Shown here one piece after another: positions 15,518 through 26,578 of a stretch of 54,656 nt of DNA (position 1 is the first letter of the stretch; each line of letters starts with the position of its first letter). This DNA is from Acidobacteriota bacterium. GTDB lineage: Bacteria; Acidobacteriota; Thermoanaerobaculia; UBA5066. The notes under the pieces were generated by a model. The model was not told the origin of the DNA and made no database searches. It worked only from the letters and a program-made list of their open reading frames with translations. A program made the position numbers and the translations under genes. The stretch is from contig JAKPXO010000456.1 of NCBI GenBank assembly GCA_029567505.1, positions 1-54,656 of the forward strand, read 5' to 3'.

Positions 15518-17314
15518 ATGCGGACTTTCGCCCGCAAGGAGCGCATCGTCCTCGGCGTCGCCGTCGCGGCGCTCGCCGCGAACGCCGTCCTGACGGTCGG
15601 ACACCTCGACCGCCTCGTCGAGGGACAGCGGGAGATGCGGCGATCCGACCAGGTCCTGACGGAGCTGGCGAGGGTCGAGGCGACGCTCGGCTCCGCCGAG
15701 GCCGCCCAGCGCCGGTTCCTCTTGGCGAGGGGAGCGACCTCTCTCGCCCCGCTGGAGGCGGGGAGAACGGTCCTCGCCATCCAGCTCGACCGGCTCGCGG
15801 AGCTGACGCGGGGCGACGACGGTCAGGCCGAGCGCGTCGCCCGGCTCTCCCTCGCGGCCCGTCGGCAGCTCGCCCTCCTCAACGACGGCGTGCGCCTCTA
15901 CCGGCAGGCCGGGACGGAGGAGCCCCCGCGCGAGGACCCGGCGGAGAGCGAGAACGCCGCCGCCGTCCGCGACGCCCTCGACGGGCTCGAGGCCTCCGAG
16001 CGGCGGACGCTCGCGGCGCGGGAGGCCGCGACGGCGAGGAGCCGATTCGCCGCCGGCGCCGCGGCGTTCGCCTCAACGCTCCTCGGTTTCTGCCTCGTCC
16101 TCGTCGGGCTCCTCCTCCTGCGCCGCGAGCTCGTCGCCGACGCCGCCGCGACCGCGGCCCTCGAGGAGGCGAACGCCGCGCTCCGCGACGCCGACCGCCG
16201 CAAGGACGAGTTCCTCGCCTCCCTCGCGCACGAGCTGCGCAACCCGCTCGCGGCCATGCGGAACGCCGTGGAGCTGCTCGACGCTCCGGAAGAGGGCGGC
16301 GACGGCAGGGCGCGGGAACGGCGGGGACTCGCGCGCTCCGTCCTCCGGCGCCAGCTCGCTCACCTCACGCACCTCGTCGACGACCTCCTCGACCTCTCGC
16401 GCGTCACGAGCAGCCGGCTCGTCCTGAAGAAGGAGGCCGTCGCCCTGGCCGAGATCGTCGAGGCCGCGCTCGAGACGACGCGCCCCGCTCTCGAGGCGCG
16501 GCGGCACGAGCTCTCCGTCGCGTTCCCGCGCGAGAGCGTCCTCGTCGAAGGCGACCCGGTCCGTCTCGCGCAGGTCGTCTCGAACCTCCTCTCGAACGCC
16601 GCGAAGTACTCGCCCCCGGGCGGCCGGATCGAGCTCGCCGTCGCCGCCGACGAGGTCGAGGCCGTCGTGCGGGTCACCGACGACGGCATCGGCCTGGCGC
16701 CCCGGGACCTCGAGCGGGTCTTCGGCCTCTTCGAGCAGGGCTCGGCGCGCCCGGTCGACGCCGAGGGGCTCGGGGTCGGCCTCGCGCTCTCGCGGCGCCT
16801 CGCCCAGCTCCACGGCGGGAGCCTGACCGCGACGAGCGCCGGCCCGGGCCACGGCAGCACGTTCACGCTCCGGATCCCGCGGGCGTCCGCGCCCGAGCGC
16901 GAGGCCGCGCCCACGGCCCCGCCTCCCGCCCCGTCGCCGGCCTGTCGGGTCCTCCTCGTCGAGGACAACGCCGACGGGGCGCGGTCGCTCGCCGAGCTCC
17001 TCTCGATCGCCGGCCACGAGGTCCACGTCGCGCCGGACGGACCGTCCGGGCTGGAGGCCGCCCGCACGCTGCTCCCGGACGCCGTCGTCCTCGACGTCGG
17101 CCTCCCGGGCTTCGACGGCTACGAGCTGGCGCGCCGCCTGAGGGCGGAGCCTCCGCTCGCGAACGTCCTCCTGATCGCGCTCTCGGGCTGGGCCGGGCGC
17201 GACGACCGGGCGCGCTCGCTGGAGGCGGGGATCGACCACCACCTCGTCAAGCCCGCGGGCGTCTCCCGCCTCGCCGAGCTTCTCGCGACGGTCACGACAC
17301 GCCCCAGGACCTGA
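15518..17314 (+). CDS. Membrane-bound hybrid histidine kinase (CHASE3-like sensor, C-terminal receiver)
   Basis: 598 residues. An N-terminal membrane segment (~9-27) and a second at ~180-202 enclose a helical periplasmic region whose AEAAQRRFLLARG...LAPLEAGR resembles CHASE3 domains. The cytoplasmic kinase core has H238 (SLAHELRNPL), N360 (NLLSNAAKYS), the G1 box DDGIGL (388-393) and the G2 box GLGVGLAL (417-424). After a Pro/Ala linker a receiver domain (~476-595) has D526 (VVLDVGLPG) and K578 (LVKPAG). It autophosphorylates and can pass phosphate internally to its own receiver. The gene is convergent with, and overlaps by 23 bp, the NtrC-family regulator gene. A functional link between them is plausible but unproven. 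Confidence 0.93.
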   Translation: MRTFARKERIVLGVAVAALAANAVLTVGHLDRLVEGQREMRRSDQVLTELARVEATLGSAEAAQRRFLLARGATSLAPLEAGRTVLAIQLDRLAELTRGDDGQAERVARLSLAARRQLALLNDGVRLYRQAGTEEPPREDPAESENAAAVRDALDGLEASERRTLAAREAATARSRFAAGAAAFASTLLGFCLVLVGLLLLRRELVADAAATAALEEANAALRDADRRKDEFLASLAHELRNPLAAMRNAVELLDAPEEGGDGRARERRGLARSVLRRQLAHLTHLVDDLLDLSRVTSSRLVLKKEAVALAEIVEAALETTRPALEARRHELSVAFPRESVLVEGDPVRLAQVVSNLLSNAAKYSPPGGRIELAVAADEVEAVVRVTDDGIGLAPRDLERVFGLFEQGSARPVDAEGLGVGLALSRRLAQLHGGSLTATSAGPGHGSTFTLRIPRASAPEREAAPTAPPPAPSPACRVLLVEDNADGARSLAELLSIAGHEVHVAPDGPSGLEAARTLLPDAVVLDVGLPGFDGYELARRLRAEPPLANVLLIALSGWAGRDDRARSLEAGIDHHLVKPAGVSRLAELLATVTTRPRT

Positions 17315-18638
17315 GCTTGTTGTAGACGGTCTTCAGCGACAGCCCGAGCATCTCGGCGGCCGCTCTCTTGTCTCCTCCGACGGCCGCGAGCGTCGCCTCC
17401 AGGAGCTTCCGCTCGGCGACCCGCGCCGTGTCGCCGACCTTCACGGGAACGGCGAGCGGCTCTCCCGACGACCCTCCCGGCGCCGACGGCGCCGGCGCGG
17501 CGAGGACCGCCTCCGCGGCCTCGCCGGAGATCGCGGGAGGATCGGAGAGGACGTAGGCGCGGTGGATCGCGTTCCTCAGCTCGCGGACGTTCCCGGGCCA
17601 GGCGTGGCGCCCGAGCAGCGCGAGCGCCTCCGGCTCGATGTCCTCGATCCCGCGCCCCTCCTCGGCCTCGACGCGCGCGAGGAACTCGAGGGCCAGGCGC
17701 GGGACGTCGCCGAGCCGCTCGCGGAGCGGAGGGAGGCGAAGCGGGAAGACGGCGAGCCGGTAGTAGAGGTCCTCCCGGAAGACGCCGCTCGCCACGGCTT
17801 CCCGGACGTCGCGGTTCGTGCTCGCCACGACGCGGACGTCCACGTCGCGCTCCTCCGCGCCCCCGACGCGCCGGAACGACTTCGTCTCGAGGACCCGCAG
17901 GAGCTTCACCTGCATCTCCAGCGGCATCTCGGTCACTTCGTCGAGGAAGAGCGTGCCGCGGCGGGCGAGCTCGAACGTCCCCTCCCGCCGCCGCTCCGCT
18001 CCCGTGAAGGCCCCCTTCTCGTGCCCGAAGAGCTCGCTCTCGACGAGGTTCGGCGAGATGGCGCCGCAGTTCACGCCAACGAAGGGGCCGGCCGCGCGCC
18101 TTGAGAGGGAGTGAAGCGTCCGCGCGGCGACCTCCTTCCCCGTCCCGCTCTCGCCCCAGAGGAGGACCGGGGCGTCGGACGGGGCGACCCGCGCGAGGAG
18201 CCGGAAGACCTCCTTCATCGGGGGCGATCCTCCGAGGAGCTCGCCGAGACCCTCCTCCCCGACCCGCACCGTCCGGGCCTGCGGGAGCGAGGTGCGCCCG
18301 GCGAGGAGCTCCAGCGCCGCGCGCAGCTGCGGCAGGCGCAGAGGCTTCACGAGGAAGTCGTGCGCGCCCGCCTTCATCGCCTCGACGGCGTTCCGGACGG
18401 ACCCCTGGCCCGTCAGGACGAGGACGGCCGTCGCGCCGGGGGCGGCCCGCACGACGTCGAGCCCGTCTCCGTCGGGCAGCCCGAGGTCGACGATCGCGAC
18501 GTCGGGGGGGGCCCCCTCGAGAGACGCGAGCGCTTCCGCCACGGTTCCGACCTCCGCCGGCTCGTGACCCAGCTCGACGAGCAGCTCGGCAAGCGCCCGG
18601 CGCGCCCCGGGGTCGTCCTCGACGACGAGCGCCTTCAT
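17292..18638 (-). CDS. NtrC-family sigma-54-dependent response regulator
   Basis: 448 residues from ATG at 18638 after GAGGAGGG. The receiver domain (1-115) has D8/D9, phospho-acceptor D51 (IVDLGLPDGD) and K98 (LVKPL). The AAA+ domain (~130-365) has Walker A GESGTGKE (162-169), the sigma-54-contacting GAFTGA loop (209-214) and Walker B TLFLDEV. The C-terminal Fis-type helix-turn-helix (~410-448, KRAAAEMLGLSLKTVYNKLRSWG) binds enhancer DNA. It activates sigma-54 promoters on phosphorylation. Its start overlaps the stop of the upstream degenerate-kinase gene by 4 bp (ATGA), so that protein is its most likely dedicated partner. A hybrid kinase is encoded tail-to-tail. Confidence 0.95.
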   Translation of the reverse strand: MKALVVEDDPGARRALAELLVELGHEPAEVGTVAEALASLEGAPPDVAIVDLGLPDGDGLDVVRAAPGATAVLVLTGQGSVRNAVEAMKAGAHDFLVKPLRLPQLRAALELLAGRTSLPQARTVRVGEEGLGELLGGSPPMKEVFRLLARVAPSDAPVLLWGESGTGKEVAARTLHSLSRRAAGPFVGVNCGAISPNLVESELFGHEKGAFTGAERRREGTFELARRGTLFLDEVTEMPLEMQVKLLRVLETKSFRRVGGAEERDVDVRVVASTNRDVREAVASGVFREDLYYRLAVFPLRLPPLRERLGDVPRLALEFLARVEAEEGRGIEDIEPEALALLGRHAWPGNVRELRNAIHRAYVLSDPPAISGEAAEAVLAAPAPSAPGGSSGEPLAVPVKVGDTARVAERKLLEATLAAVGGDKRAAAEMLGLSLKTVYNKLRSWGVS

Positions 18639-19231
18639 CGTCCCTCCTCGCGCGGCCAGAGGAGCCTCGCCTCGAGCACGCCTCCACGATCCGTGAGCCG
18701 GAGCGATCCCCCGTCCGCCTCCACGGCGGCCCGCGCGAGGAAGAGCTCGTCGGCGCCCGCGACGCCCCGCGGCAGGAGCAGCAGCTTCTCCGGGGCGCTC
18801 GAGGCCGGGCCGAGCGGCGCGACGAGGACCTCCGCCCCATCCGGCGAGGCGTGCGCCACGACGCGCGGAGCGGACCCTCGCGCGGTGCCGAAGTCGACGA
18901 GCCGCCGGAGAGCCAGGCCGGCGGCGGACGGGCGGACTCGCAGACGGAGGCCGGCGTCTCCCGCGCCGATCTCGCCGCCGACTCCCGCGACGAGCGAGGA
19001 GAGCGTCGATTCCTCCGGCGCCTCCTCGGCGACCGCCGCGACGGCGGCGAGGAGATCGAGGAGCCGGCCTGCGGACGCGAGGTCGGCGCCGACGTCGCGG
19101 GCCCTCGGTGAGAGGGCGGGCGCCTCTCGGTCGAGCCGCGTCGCGAGGACCTCGGCCTTCACCGCCGCCGCCGAGAGCGGGTCGGCGAGGGCGTGACGCA
19201 GGGCCGCGAGGACCGACGGGGTAACGGGCAT
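18635..19231 (-). CDS. Degenerate histidine-kinase-like protein coupled to the NtrC-type regulator
   Basis: 198 residues, soluble, no sensor domain. The N-terminus (ALRHALADPLSAA, residues 10-22) reads like a kinase H-box, with H13 retained but the following Glu and Asn replaced by Ala and Asp. Two long helices follow, as in a DHp domain. The C-terminal half keeps the outline of an HATPase domain: LALRRLVDFGTARGS in place of the N-box and ELFLARAAVEADGGSLRLTD like the last helix and strands. It lacks the N-box Asn, the DxGxG motif and the GxGxG lid. Catalysis of autophosphorylation is therefore unlikely. It may act as a phosphotransfer or scaffold partner. The ATG at 19231 has a TAGCGT box 6 bp upstream and no Shine-Dalgarno. 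Confidence 0.6.
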   Translation of the reverse strand: MPVTPSVLAALRHALADPLSAAAVKAEVLATRLDREAPALSPRARDVGADLASAGRLLDLLAAVAAVAEEAPEESTLSSLVAGVGGEIGAGDAGLRLRVRPSAAGLALRRLVDFGTARGSAPRVVAHASPDGAEVLVAPLGPASSAPEKLLLLPRGVAGADELFLARAAVEADGGSLRLTDRGGVLEARLLWPREEGR

Positions 19232-19237
19232 GCGCCA

Positions 19238-19243
19238 ACGCTA
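19238..19243 (-). promoter_or_regulatory. -10-like box (TAGCGT) of the pseudokinase-regulator operon
   Basis: TAGCGT on the minus strand, 6 bp before the ATG at 19231, with no ribosome-binding site. Confidence 0.35.
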
Positions 19244-19314
19244 CCAGCGAGCCGGGTGCCCGGTCACCCCCGCGGGGATCGTCCGGCCGGCGAGTCCGCT
19301 TCTTACACGCCCTT

Positions 19315-19320
19315 TGTAAT
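19315..19320 (+). promoter_or_regulatory. Candidate -10 box (TGTAAT) of the coiled-coil lipoprotein gene
   Basis: TGTAAT in an AT-richer patch of an otherwise GC-rich gap, about 148 bp before the ATG at 19469. No good -35 is seen. It would leave a leader of about 140 nt. Confidence 0.25.
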
Positions 19321-19468
19321 CGCTTCCTCCCCTTCCTCCGGCGGCCCGATCCCGATCGGAGGCGCGCGGCGCGGGCAACGCCCTCGTCATTCACGGCTTG
19401 CGCGGCTCCGGTCGGAGCGGCAGCCGCTGGCGCGGCCCTTGAAAGGACGCCGGTCACGGAGGTCCACC

Positions 19469-20425
19469 ATGAGAATCGCGAAGACCACCAACGGCTCACC
19501 GTCGCTGCTCTGGACCCTCTCCCCCCTCCTCGTCGTCTCGCTCGCCCTGTCGGCCTGCTCGAAGTCGAACGTCGGAAGCCAGCCGAAAGCGAGCGCGGAT
19601 GCGCTCACCGAGCAGAACCGGCTCCTCCTCGCCGAAAACGAGAAGCTCGCGGAACGGGTCCGGACCTCGGAGGCCGCGGACGCCGAGGCGACCGCGACTC
19701 TCGCCGAAGTCCAGGCGAGCCTCGAGGAGATCCGCGGCAAGGAGCTGAAGATCCTCAGGAAGACCCTCGACGTGACGCGCGAGGGACAGGCTCGGACGAG
19801 CACCCGGGAGATGCTCGCCGACGAGCTCGCGACGATCCGGAGCGCGATCCGCAAGAACCTCGACCGGATTGCGTCGCTCGAGCGTGAGCGGAAGGCGGAC
19901 GGCCGGAAGATGGCCTCTCTCCAGACGCTCGTCGACGAGCTGAAGCGATCGCTGGAAGAGAAGGACGTCACGATCGCGACCCTCGAGAAGACCGTCTTCG
20001 AGCTGAACGACAGGGTGAGGGAGCAGGAGAGCGTGATCCTCGTGAAGGACACGCTCCTGCGCGAGAAGGACGACGTCATCGCGACCAGGACCCGCGAAGT
20101 CAACACCGCGTTCGTCGCGGTCGCCGACAAGAAGACGCTGAAGGAGAAGGGCGTCGTCGAGAAGAAGGGCTCGATCCTCGGCCTCGGCGGCGCCTGGCAG
20201 GAGACCGGGAAGTACGACCCGCAGGTCTTCCGCGAGATCGACACCACCGTGGAGGCGGAGCTCACGATCCCGGCGCCCGCGGAGAAGGTCCGAGTCCTTC
20301 CCGGGCATCCGGAGGAGAGCTATCAGATCGTCTCCGGAGGACCGAGCTCGTCGACGCTGAAGGTCACGGACCGTGAGGCCTTCTGGCGCGACAGCCGGTA
20401 CCTCGTCGTCATGATCCCGAACTGA
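19469..20425 (+). CDS. Coiled-coil lipoprotein, unknown function
   Basis: 318 residues from ATG at 19469 with CGGAGG upstream. A signal peptide ends in the lipobox LSAC, with C30 as the lipidated Cys. Residues ~45-230 are a long heptad-rich coiled coil (LTEQNRLLLAENEKLAERV; LQTLVDELKRSLEEKDVTI; EKTVFELNDRVREQE). The C-terminal ~90 residues are a small globular region (GSILGLGGAWQETGKYDPQ; REIDTTVEAELTIPAPAEK; EESYQIVSGG) resembling the conserved end of several uncharacterised Cbp-type bacterial lipoproteins. It probably sits in the inner or outer membrane with the coil in the periplasm, possibly as a spacer or chaperone. Codon use is less GC-extreme than its neighbours because of the Lys/Glu content. 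Confidence 0.75.
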   Translation: MRIAKTTNGSPSLLWTLSPLLVVSLALSACSKSNVGSQPKASADALTEQNRLLLAENEKLAERVRTSEAADAEATATLAEVQASLEEIRGKELKILRKTLDVTREGQARTSTREMLADELATIRSAIRKNLDRIASLERERKADGRKMASLQTLVDELKRSLEEKDVTIATLEKTVFELNDRVREQESVILVKDTLLREKDDVIATRTREVNTAFVAVADKKTLKEKGVVEKKGSILGLGGAWQETGKYDPQVFREIDTTVEAELTIPAPAEKVRVLPGHPEESYQIVSGGPSSSTLKVTDREAFWRDSRYLVVMIPN

Positions 20426-20451
20426 CCCGGCTCTCCCGGCTCCTGCGCCCC

Positions 20452-20481
20452 GCCCGCGGCGGCCGATCGGCCGCCGCGGGC
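20452..20481. terminator. 30-nt perfect palindrome after the lipoprotein gene
   Basis: gcccgcggcggccga and its exact reverse complement meet at 20466/20467, forming a hairpin 26 bp after the lipoprotein stop. No T-tract follows. It is the first of three strong hairpins between two convergent genes. Confidence 0.55.
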
Positions 20482-20512
20482 CTCTTCGCGAAGGGACGTC
20501 CCCGGAGAGAGC

Positions 20513-20536
20513 GACGGCGGCCGTTCGGCCGCCGTC
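20513..20536. terminator. Second hairpin between the lipoprotein and ppdK genes
   Basis: The 11-bp stem gacggcggccg / cggccgccgtc has a 2-nt centre, so in practice it forms a 10-bp stem with a TTCG-type (gttc) tetraloop. No T-tract. Confidence 0.5.
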
Positions 20537-20556
20537 GTCGTCTCCCGGGCTCGGAC

Positions 20557-20585
20557 GCCCCGCGCCGGACCTGCCGGCGCGGGGC
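20557..20585. terminator. Third hairpin, 7 bp from the ppdK stop
   Basis: The 12-bp stem gccccgcgccgg / ccggcgcggggc has a 5-nt loop. It lies immediately downstream of ppdK on the minus strand and is its likely 3'-end signal. Confidence 0.55.
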
Positions 20586-20591
20586 GTGGTG

Positions 20592-23603
<3,012 letters not shown>

Positions 23604-23663
23604 GGGAGTCCTCCTGAGGTTGGGTAGCTCAATCGCTGCAAGGCTCGGCTTCGAAACCTCGGG

Positions 23664-23669
23664 ATTCTA
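23664..23669 (-). promoter_or_regulatory. -10 box (TAGAAT) of ppdK
   Basis: TAGAAT on the minus strand about 60 bp before the ATG at 23603, with a Shine-Dalgarno in the leader. No clear -35. Confidence 0.4.
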
Positions 23670-23801
23670 CCCGCGCACGCGAAGCGTGTCCCCGGGGAGG
23701 ACTCGAGAATGTCGGGCCGGTGGTCCGCCGGAGCGGGCGCCGCCCCGGCGGGAGTCCCGCAGGGAGGTCGGGACCATCCCGGAGGGTTCGGTGAGCCGTG
23801 C

Positions 23802-23807
23802 TACAGT
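23802..23807 (+). promoter_or_regulatory. -10 box (TACAGT) at the head of the polysaccharide locus, leaderless type
   Basis: TACAGT lies 6 bp (tcaaaa) before the ATG at 23814. No Shine-Dalgarno and no good -35. It would drive the first plus-strand transcript of the exopolysaccharide genes. Confidence 0.45.
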
Positions 23808-23813
23808 TCAAAA

Positions 23814-25037
23814 ATGCGACTATTTGTCTCCTGGGGAGCGGCCCTGCTGTTCCTCGCCCTCGGCCCCGGCTCCGGGCTCCCGGCATCGGGCGTGCCCTGG
23901 GGACCTCGATCGGACGAGGTGGCGCGCGGGCAGCGGGTCCTGATGGCCTTCGCCCACGAGGCGCGCGCTTCGCTGGCGGAAAGCCGGGGAGGGAGCCTCC
24001 ACGGCGGGTCGATGCGGGCCGACGTTCGGGCTTCGCTCCTGGCCGCCTTCGCCAGCGCCGAGAAGGCCCTGGAGAGGTCCCTCGCGACGTCGCCGCAGCC
24101 CTCGGGGTCGACGACGCTGCACGACGGGGCCCTCGTCGGCCGCCTCAGGATCGCGACCGTCGACCAGGTCGCACTCGACGTCGTCGCCTACGCCTCCGGC
24201 GGGCTGGTCGTCGCCGGGCTCCTCGCGTATCCGGACGACGGGACCCCCCACAGCACGGTCCTTCACGTCCATGGAGGGTTCGGAGGGATCTTCACGAACG
24301 CCGACGGTGACATGGTGCAGACCTGCATCGACTGGGCCGGGCGGTACGGCAGGACGGCCTTCGCTCCTTCGCTCCGCGGCCAGGACGGCGGAGAAGGGGC
24401 CCCCGAGCTCTGCCTCGGGGAGGCGGACGACGTCGGGGCGGCGGCCGCGCTCGTTCGCTCGCTCGAGGTCACCGACCCCGACCGGGTCGCGCTCGTCGGC
24501 GGATCCACCGGCGGCTGTGTCGTCCTCCGCGCGGCGCCTCAGATCGAGGGATTGCGGGCCGTCGTGGCCTATGTCCCGCCGACGGACTGGAAGGGCCTCG
24601 TGGCCTTTCACCGCACGTCCTGGGCCCCCGCCACCGAGTCGCTCTGCGAGGGCGGCAGCCGGCTCTGGGACGTGGGAGGCCCGGCGCTGGCCGACGTTCT
24701 CGACCAGATGATCTGCGGTCACGTCGACTGCACCGACGCCGAGTACGAGGTCCGCTCGCCGATCCCCGGCGTCCCCTTCCAGACCGCCCCGACGCTCGTC
24801 GTGTCGGCGGGCTCCGACAACGTCGTCCCGCTCGACCAGCAGGTCCTCTACTCCGTTCTCCGTCAGGGCTCCGGCCACCCCGTCGACGTCTACGTGACCG
24901 ACCCGTGCGACCCGGCCGGGACTGCGGCCGGCGCGACGGACACTCTCCTCCACGTCCGGGAGGCCTATCACCTCCTCTCCGTCGGCGCCGTCGGATCCGG
25001 GTTCCTCTACCTGATGCAAGAGCTGGATCGGCCCTGA
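23814..25037 (+). CDS. Secreted alpha/beta hydrolase (dienelactone-hydrolase/S9-like fold)
   Basis: 407 residues. The N-terminal signal peptide (VSWGAALLFLALGPGSGLPASG) is followed by a helical stretch, then an alpha/beta hydrolase domain (~110-407). Catalytic residues by position are S231 in the elbow GGSTGG, D335 in SAGSDNVVP and H386 in EAYHLLSVG. The oxyanion-side segment is HVHGGFGGIF. Several Cys pairs in the lid region (CEGGSRLW; CGHVDC) suggest disulfides, in keeping with an exported protein. It is first in the plus-strand polysaccharide run, 32 bp upstream of the ligase gene, so it may trim acyl esters or process the polymer. Specificity cannot be inferred. Confidence 0.8.
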   Translation: MRLFVSWGAALLFLALGPGSGLPASGVPWGPRSDEVARGQRVLMAFAHEARASLAESRGGSLHGGSMRADVRASLLAAFASAEKALERSLATSPQPSGSTTLHDGALVGRLRIATVDQVALDVVAYASGGLVVAGLLAYPDDGTPHSTVLHVHGGFGGIFTNADGDMVQTCIDWAGRYGRTAFAPSLRGQDGGEGAPELCLGEADDVGAAAALVRSLEVTDPDRVALVGGSTGGCVVLRAAPQIEGLRAVVAYVPPTDWKGLVAFHRTSWAPATESLCEGGSRLWDVGGPALADVLDQMICGHVDCTDAEYEVRSPIPGVPFQTAPTLVVSAGSDNVVPLDQQVLYSVLRQGSGHPVDVYVTDPCDPAGTAAGATDTLLHVREAYHLLSVGAVGSGFLYLMQELDRP

Positions 25038-25069
25038 CGGGCGCCGGACGAACGAGGGCCAGAAAACCG

Positions 25070-26578
25070 ATGACGACGGCATCCGAGAGCACGGCTGCAG
25101 CCCCCTCCGGGCGTCGCGTGTCCTGGGTCCTCCCGGGACTCCTCGCGGGAGGACTCCCGTTCGCCGTCGCCGCCGTGGCACCTTCCCGCACGGCGTTCCT
25201 GATCCTCGCGGCCTCCATGGGCGCCGCCGCGCTCGCGGCCCTCGTCGCCTTCTCTCCGGCGCGAATGGCGGACGGCCTCTTCCTCGGCTTCGTCGGCGTC
25301 GTTTCGATCCCGCTCGCGAAGCACTTCTTCTACCAGCCTCACGTGGGGGGCTGGCCCGGACTCCGGCTCTCTCTTTCGGACCTCTTCCTCTCCCTGGCAG
25401 CCCCGCTCCTCCTGGCCGCCCTCCTGTGGGGGCGACGACGGAACGCCGTTCCCGCCGCCGTCCTCCTGGCCTATGGCCTGCTGCTGGCCTGGTACTCGAT
25501 GTCGCTCGTCCTGTCGGGCTCCCACCGCGACCTCGGCCTCTTCGAGCTCTCGTCGGCCGTCCACGCCCTCTTCCTGGCGTTCGCCACGGCCGCGCTCTTC
25601 CGGCGCCCCCTGCTGACTCCTTTCCTCGTGCTCCTCTCGTGCGCCGTCAGCGTCCACACGATCTTCGCGCTCCTCCAGGCCGCGACGGGACGCCCCGTCG
25701 GGCGCTCCTTCTTCCACGGGACCGAGGTGCTCCGGGAGACCCTCGTGTCGGGGGCCGTCCGGCTCAGGCCCTCGGGGCTCTTCGACCACCCGATCGTCTA
25801 CGCGAACTTCCTCGTGCTCGCGCTCCCCGTCCTGGCCGCCGGGTACTTCGTCTGCTCCGGCGGTCTGAAGAGGGCCCTCGTTGCGGGGACGTTCTCCCTC
25901 GGAACCGCAGGGCTGATCCTGACCCTCTCCCGCGGCGCCTGGTTCTCCGCCGCGATCGCATCGATCTCCCTGCTCCTCCTCGCCTGGCGTCGCGGGCTCC
26001 TCGCTGGCGCGGCCCGGAGGTCGGTCCGGCGCGCTCTCGCGGGGGCCGCGGGCCTCGTCCTGGCTCTCGGCGTCCTCTTCGGGCCGGCGGTCTACGACCG
26101 TCTCGCCCGGAGCCAGGCGGGGAACGTCGAGGTCCGTTACGAGCTCAACGCGATCGCCCTGCGAATGATCGGGAGCCACCCGGTCGGCGGAGTCGGGCTG
26201 AACAGCTTCATCCACGTCATGGAGCGCTACGACCCGCGGAACGTGAAGCGGTACTTCCCCGCGACCGTCCACAACCTCTACCTCCTCGAGGCCGCCGAGA
26301 CCGGCCTTCCCGGGGGCCTGCTCTTCCTCCTCCTCATCTTCACCGTCGTCGTGTCCGCGCTGCGCCGGCTGCGGACCGTCGCGGACCCGGCCCTCGCCTG
26401 GGTCGCCGCGGCGCTTCTCGCGGGGTTCCTGGGCTTCGCCGTCTCCCAGGTCGCGGACTTCAGCCATCGGATCGAGCCGCTCCGGTCGATCGTCTGGGTC
26501 CACCTCGGTCTCCTCTTCGGCATTCTGGGCGTCGGGTCCGCCGGTACAACGCCCGATCAGGAGGTCGTCCCCGCGTGA
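25070..26578 (+). CDS. O-antigen ligase / polymerase family membrane protein (Wzy_C domain)
   Basis: 502 residues, about 12 membrane segments. The large periplasmic loop is at ~350-415, after SRGAWFSAAIASISLLLLAW. It holds the family signature ALRMIGSHPVGGVGLNSFIHV and HNLYLLEAAETGLPGGLLFLLLI, which mark Wzy_C (PF04932) proteins such as WaaL, Wzy and exopolysaccharide polymerases. A conserved Arg lies in MERYDPRNVKRYF and a His in PATVHNLYL. In a Wzx/Wzy-type locus with flippase, Wzz-like and export proteins, it is best read as the polymerase. A ligase role is the alternative. The stop overlaps the GTG of the next gene. Confidence 0.9.
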   Translation: MTTASESTAAAPSGRRVSWVLPGLLAGGLPFAVAAVAPSRTAFLILAASMGAAALAALVAFSPARMADGLFLGFVGVVSIPLAKHFFYQPHVGGWPGLRLSLSDLFLSLAAPLLLAALLWGRRRNAVPAAVLLAYGLLLAWYSMSLVLSGSHRDLGLFELSSAVHALFLAFATAALFRRPLLTPFLVLLSCAVSVHTIFALLQAATGRPVGRSFFHGTEVLRETLVSGAVRLRPSGLFDHPIVYANFLVLALPVLAAGYFVCSGGLKRALVAGTFSLGTAGLILTLSRGAWFSAAIASISLLLLAWRRGLLAGAARRSVRRALAGAAGLVLALGVLFGPAVYDRLARSQAGNVEVRYELNAIALRMIGSHPVGGVGLNSFIHVMERYDPRNVKRYFPATVHNLYLLEAAETGLPGGLLFLLLIFTVVVSALRRLRTVADPALAWVAAALLAGFLGFAVSQVADFSHRIEPLRSIVWVHLGLLFGILGVGSAGTTPDQEVVPA

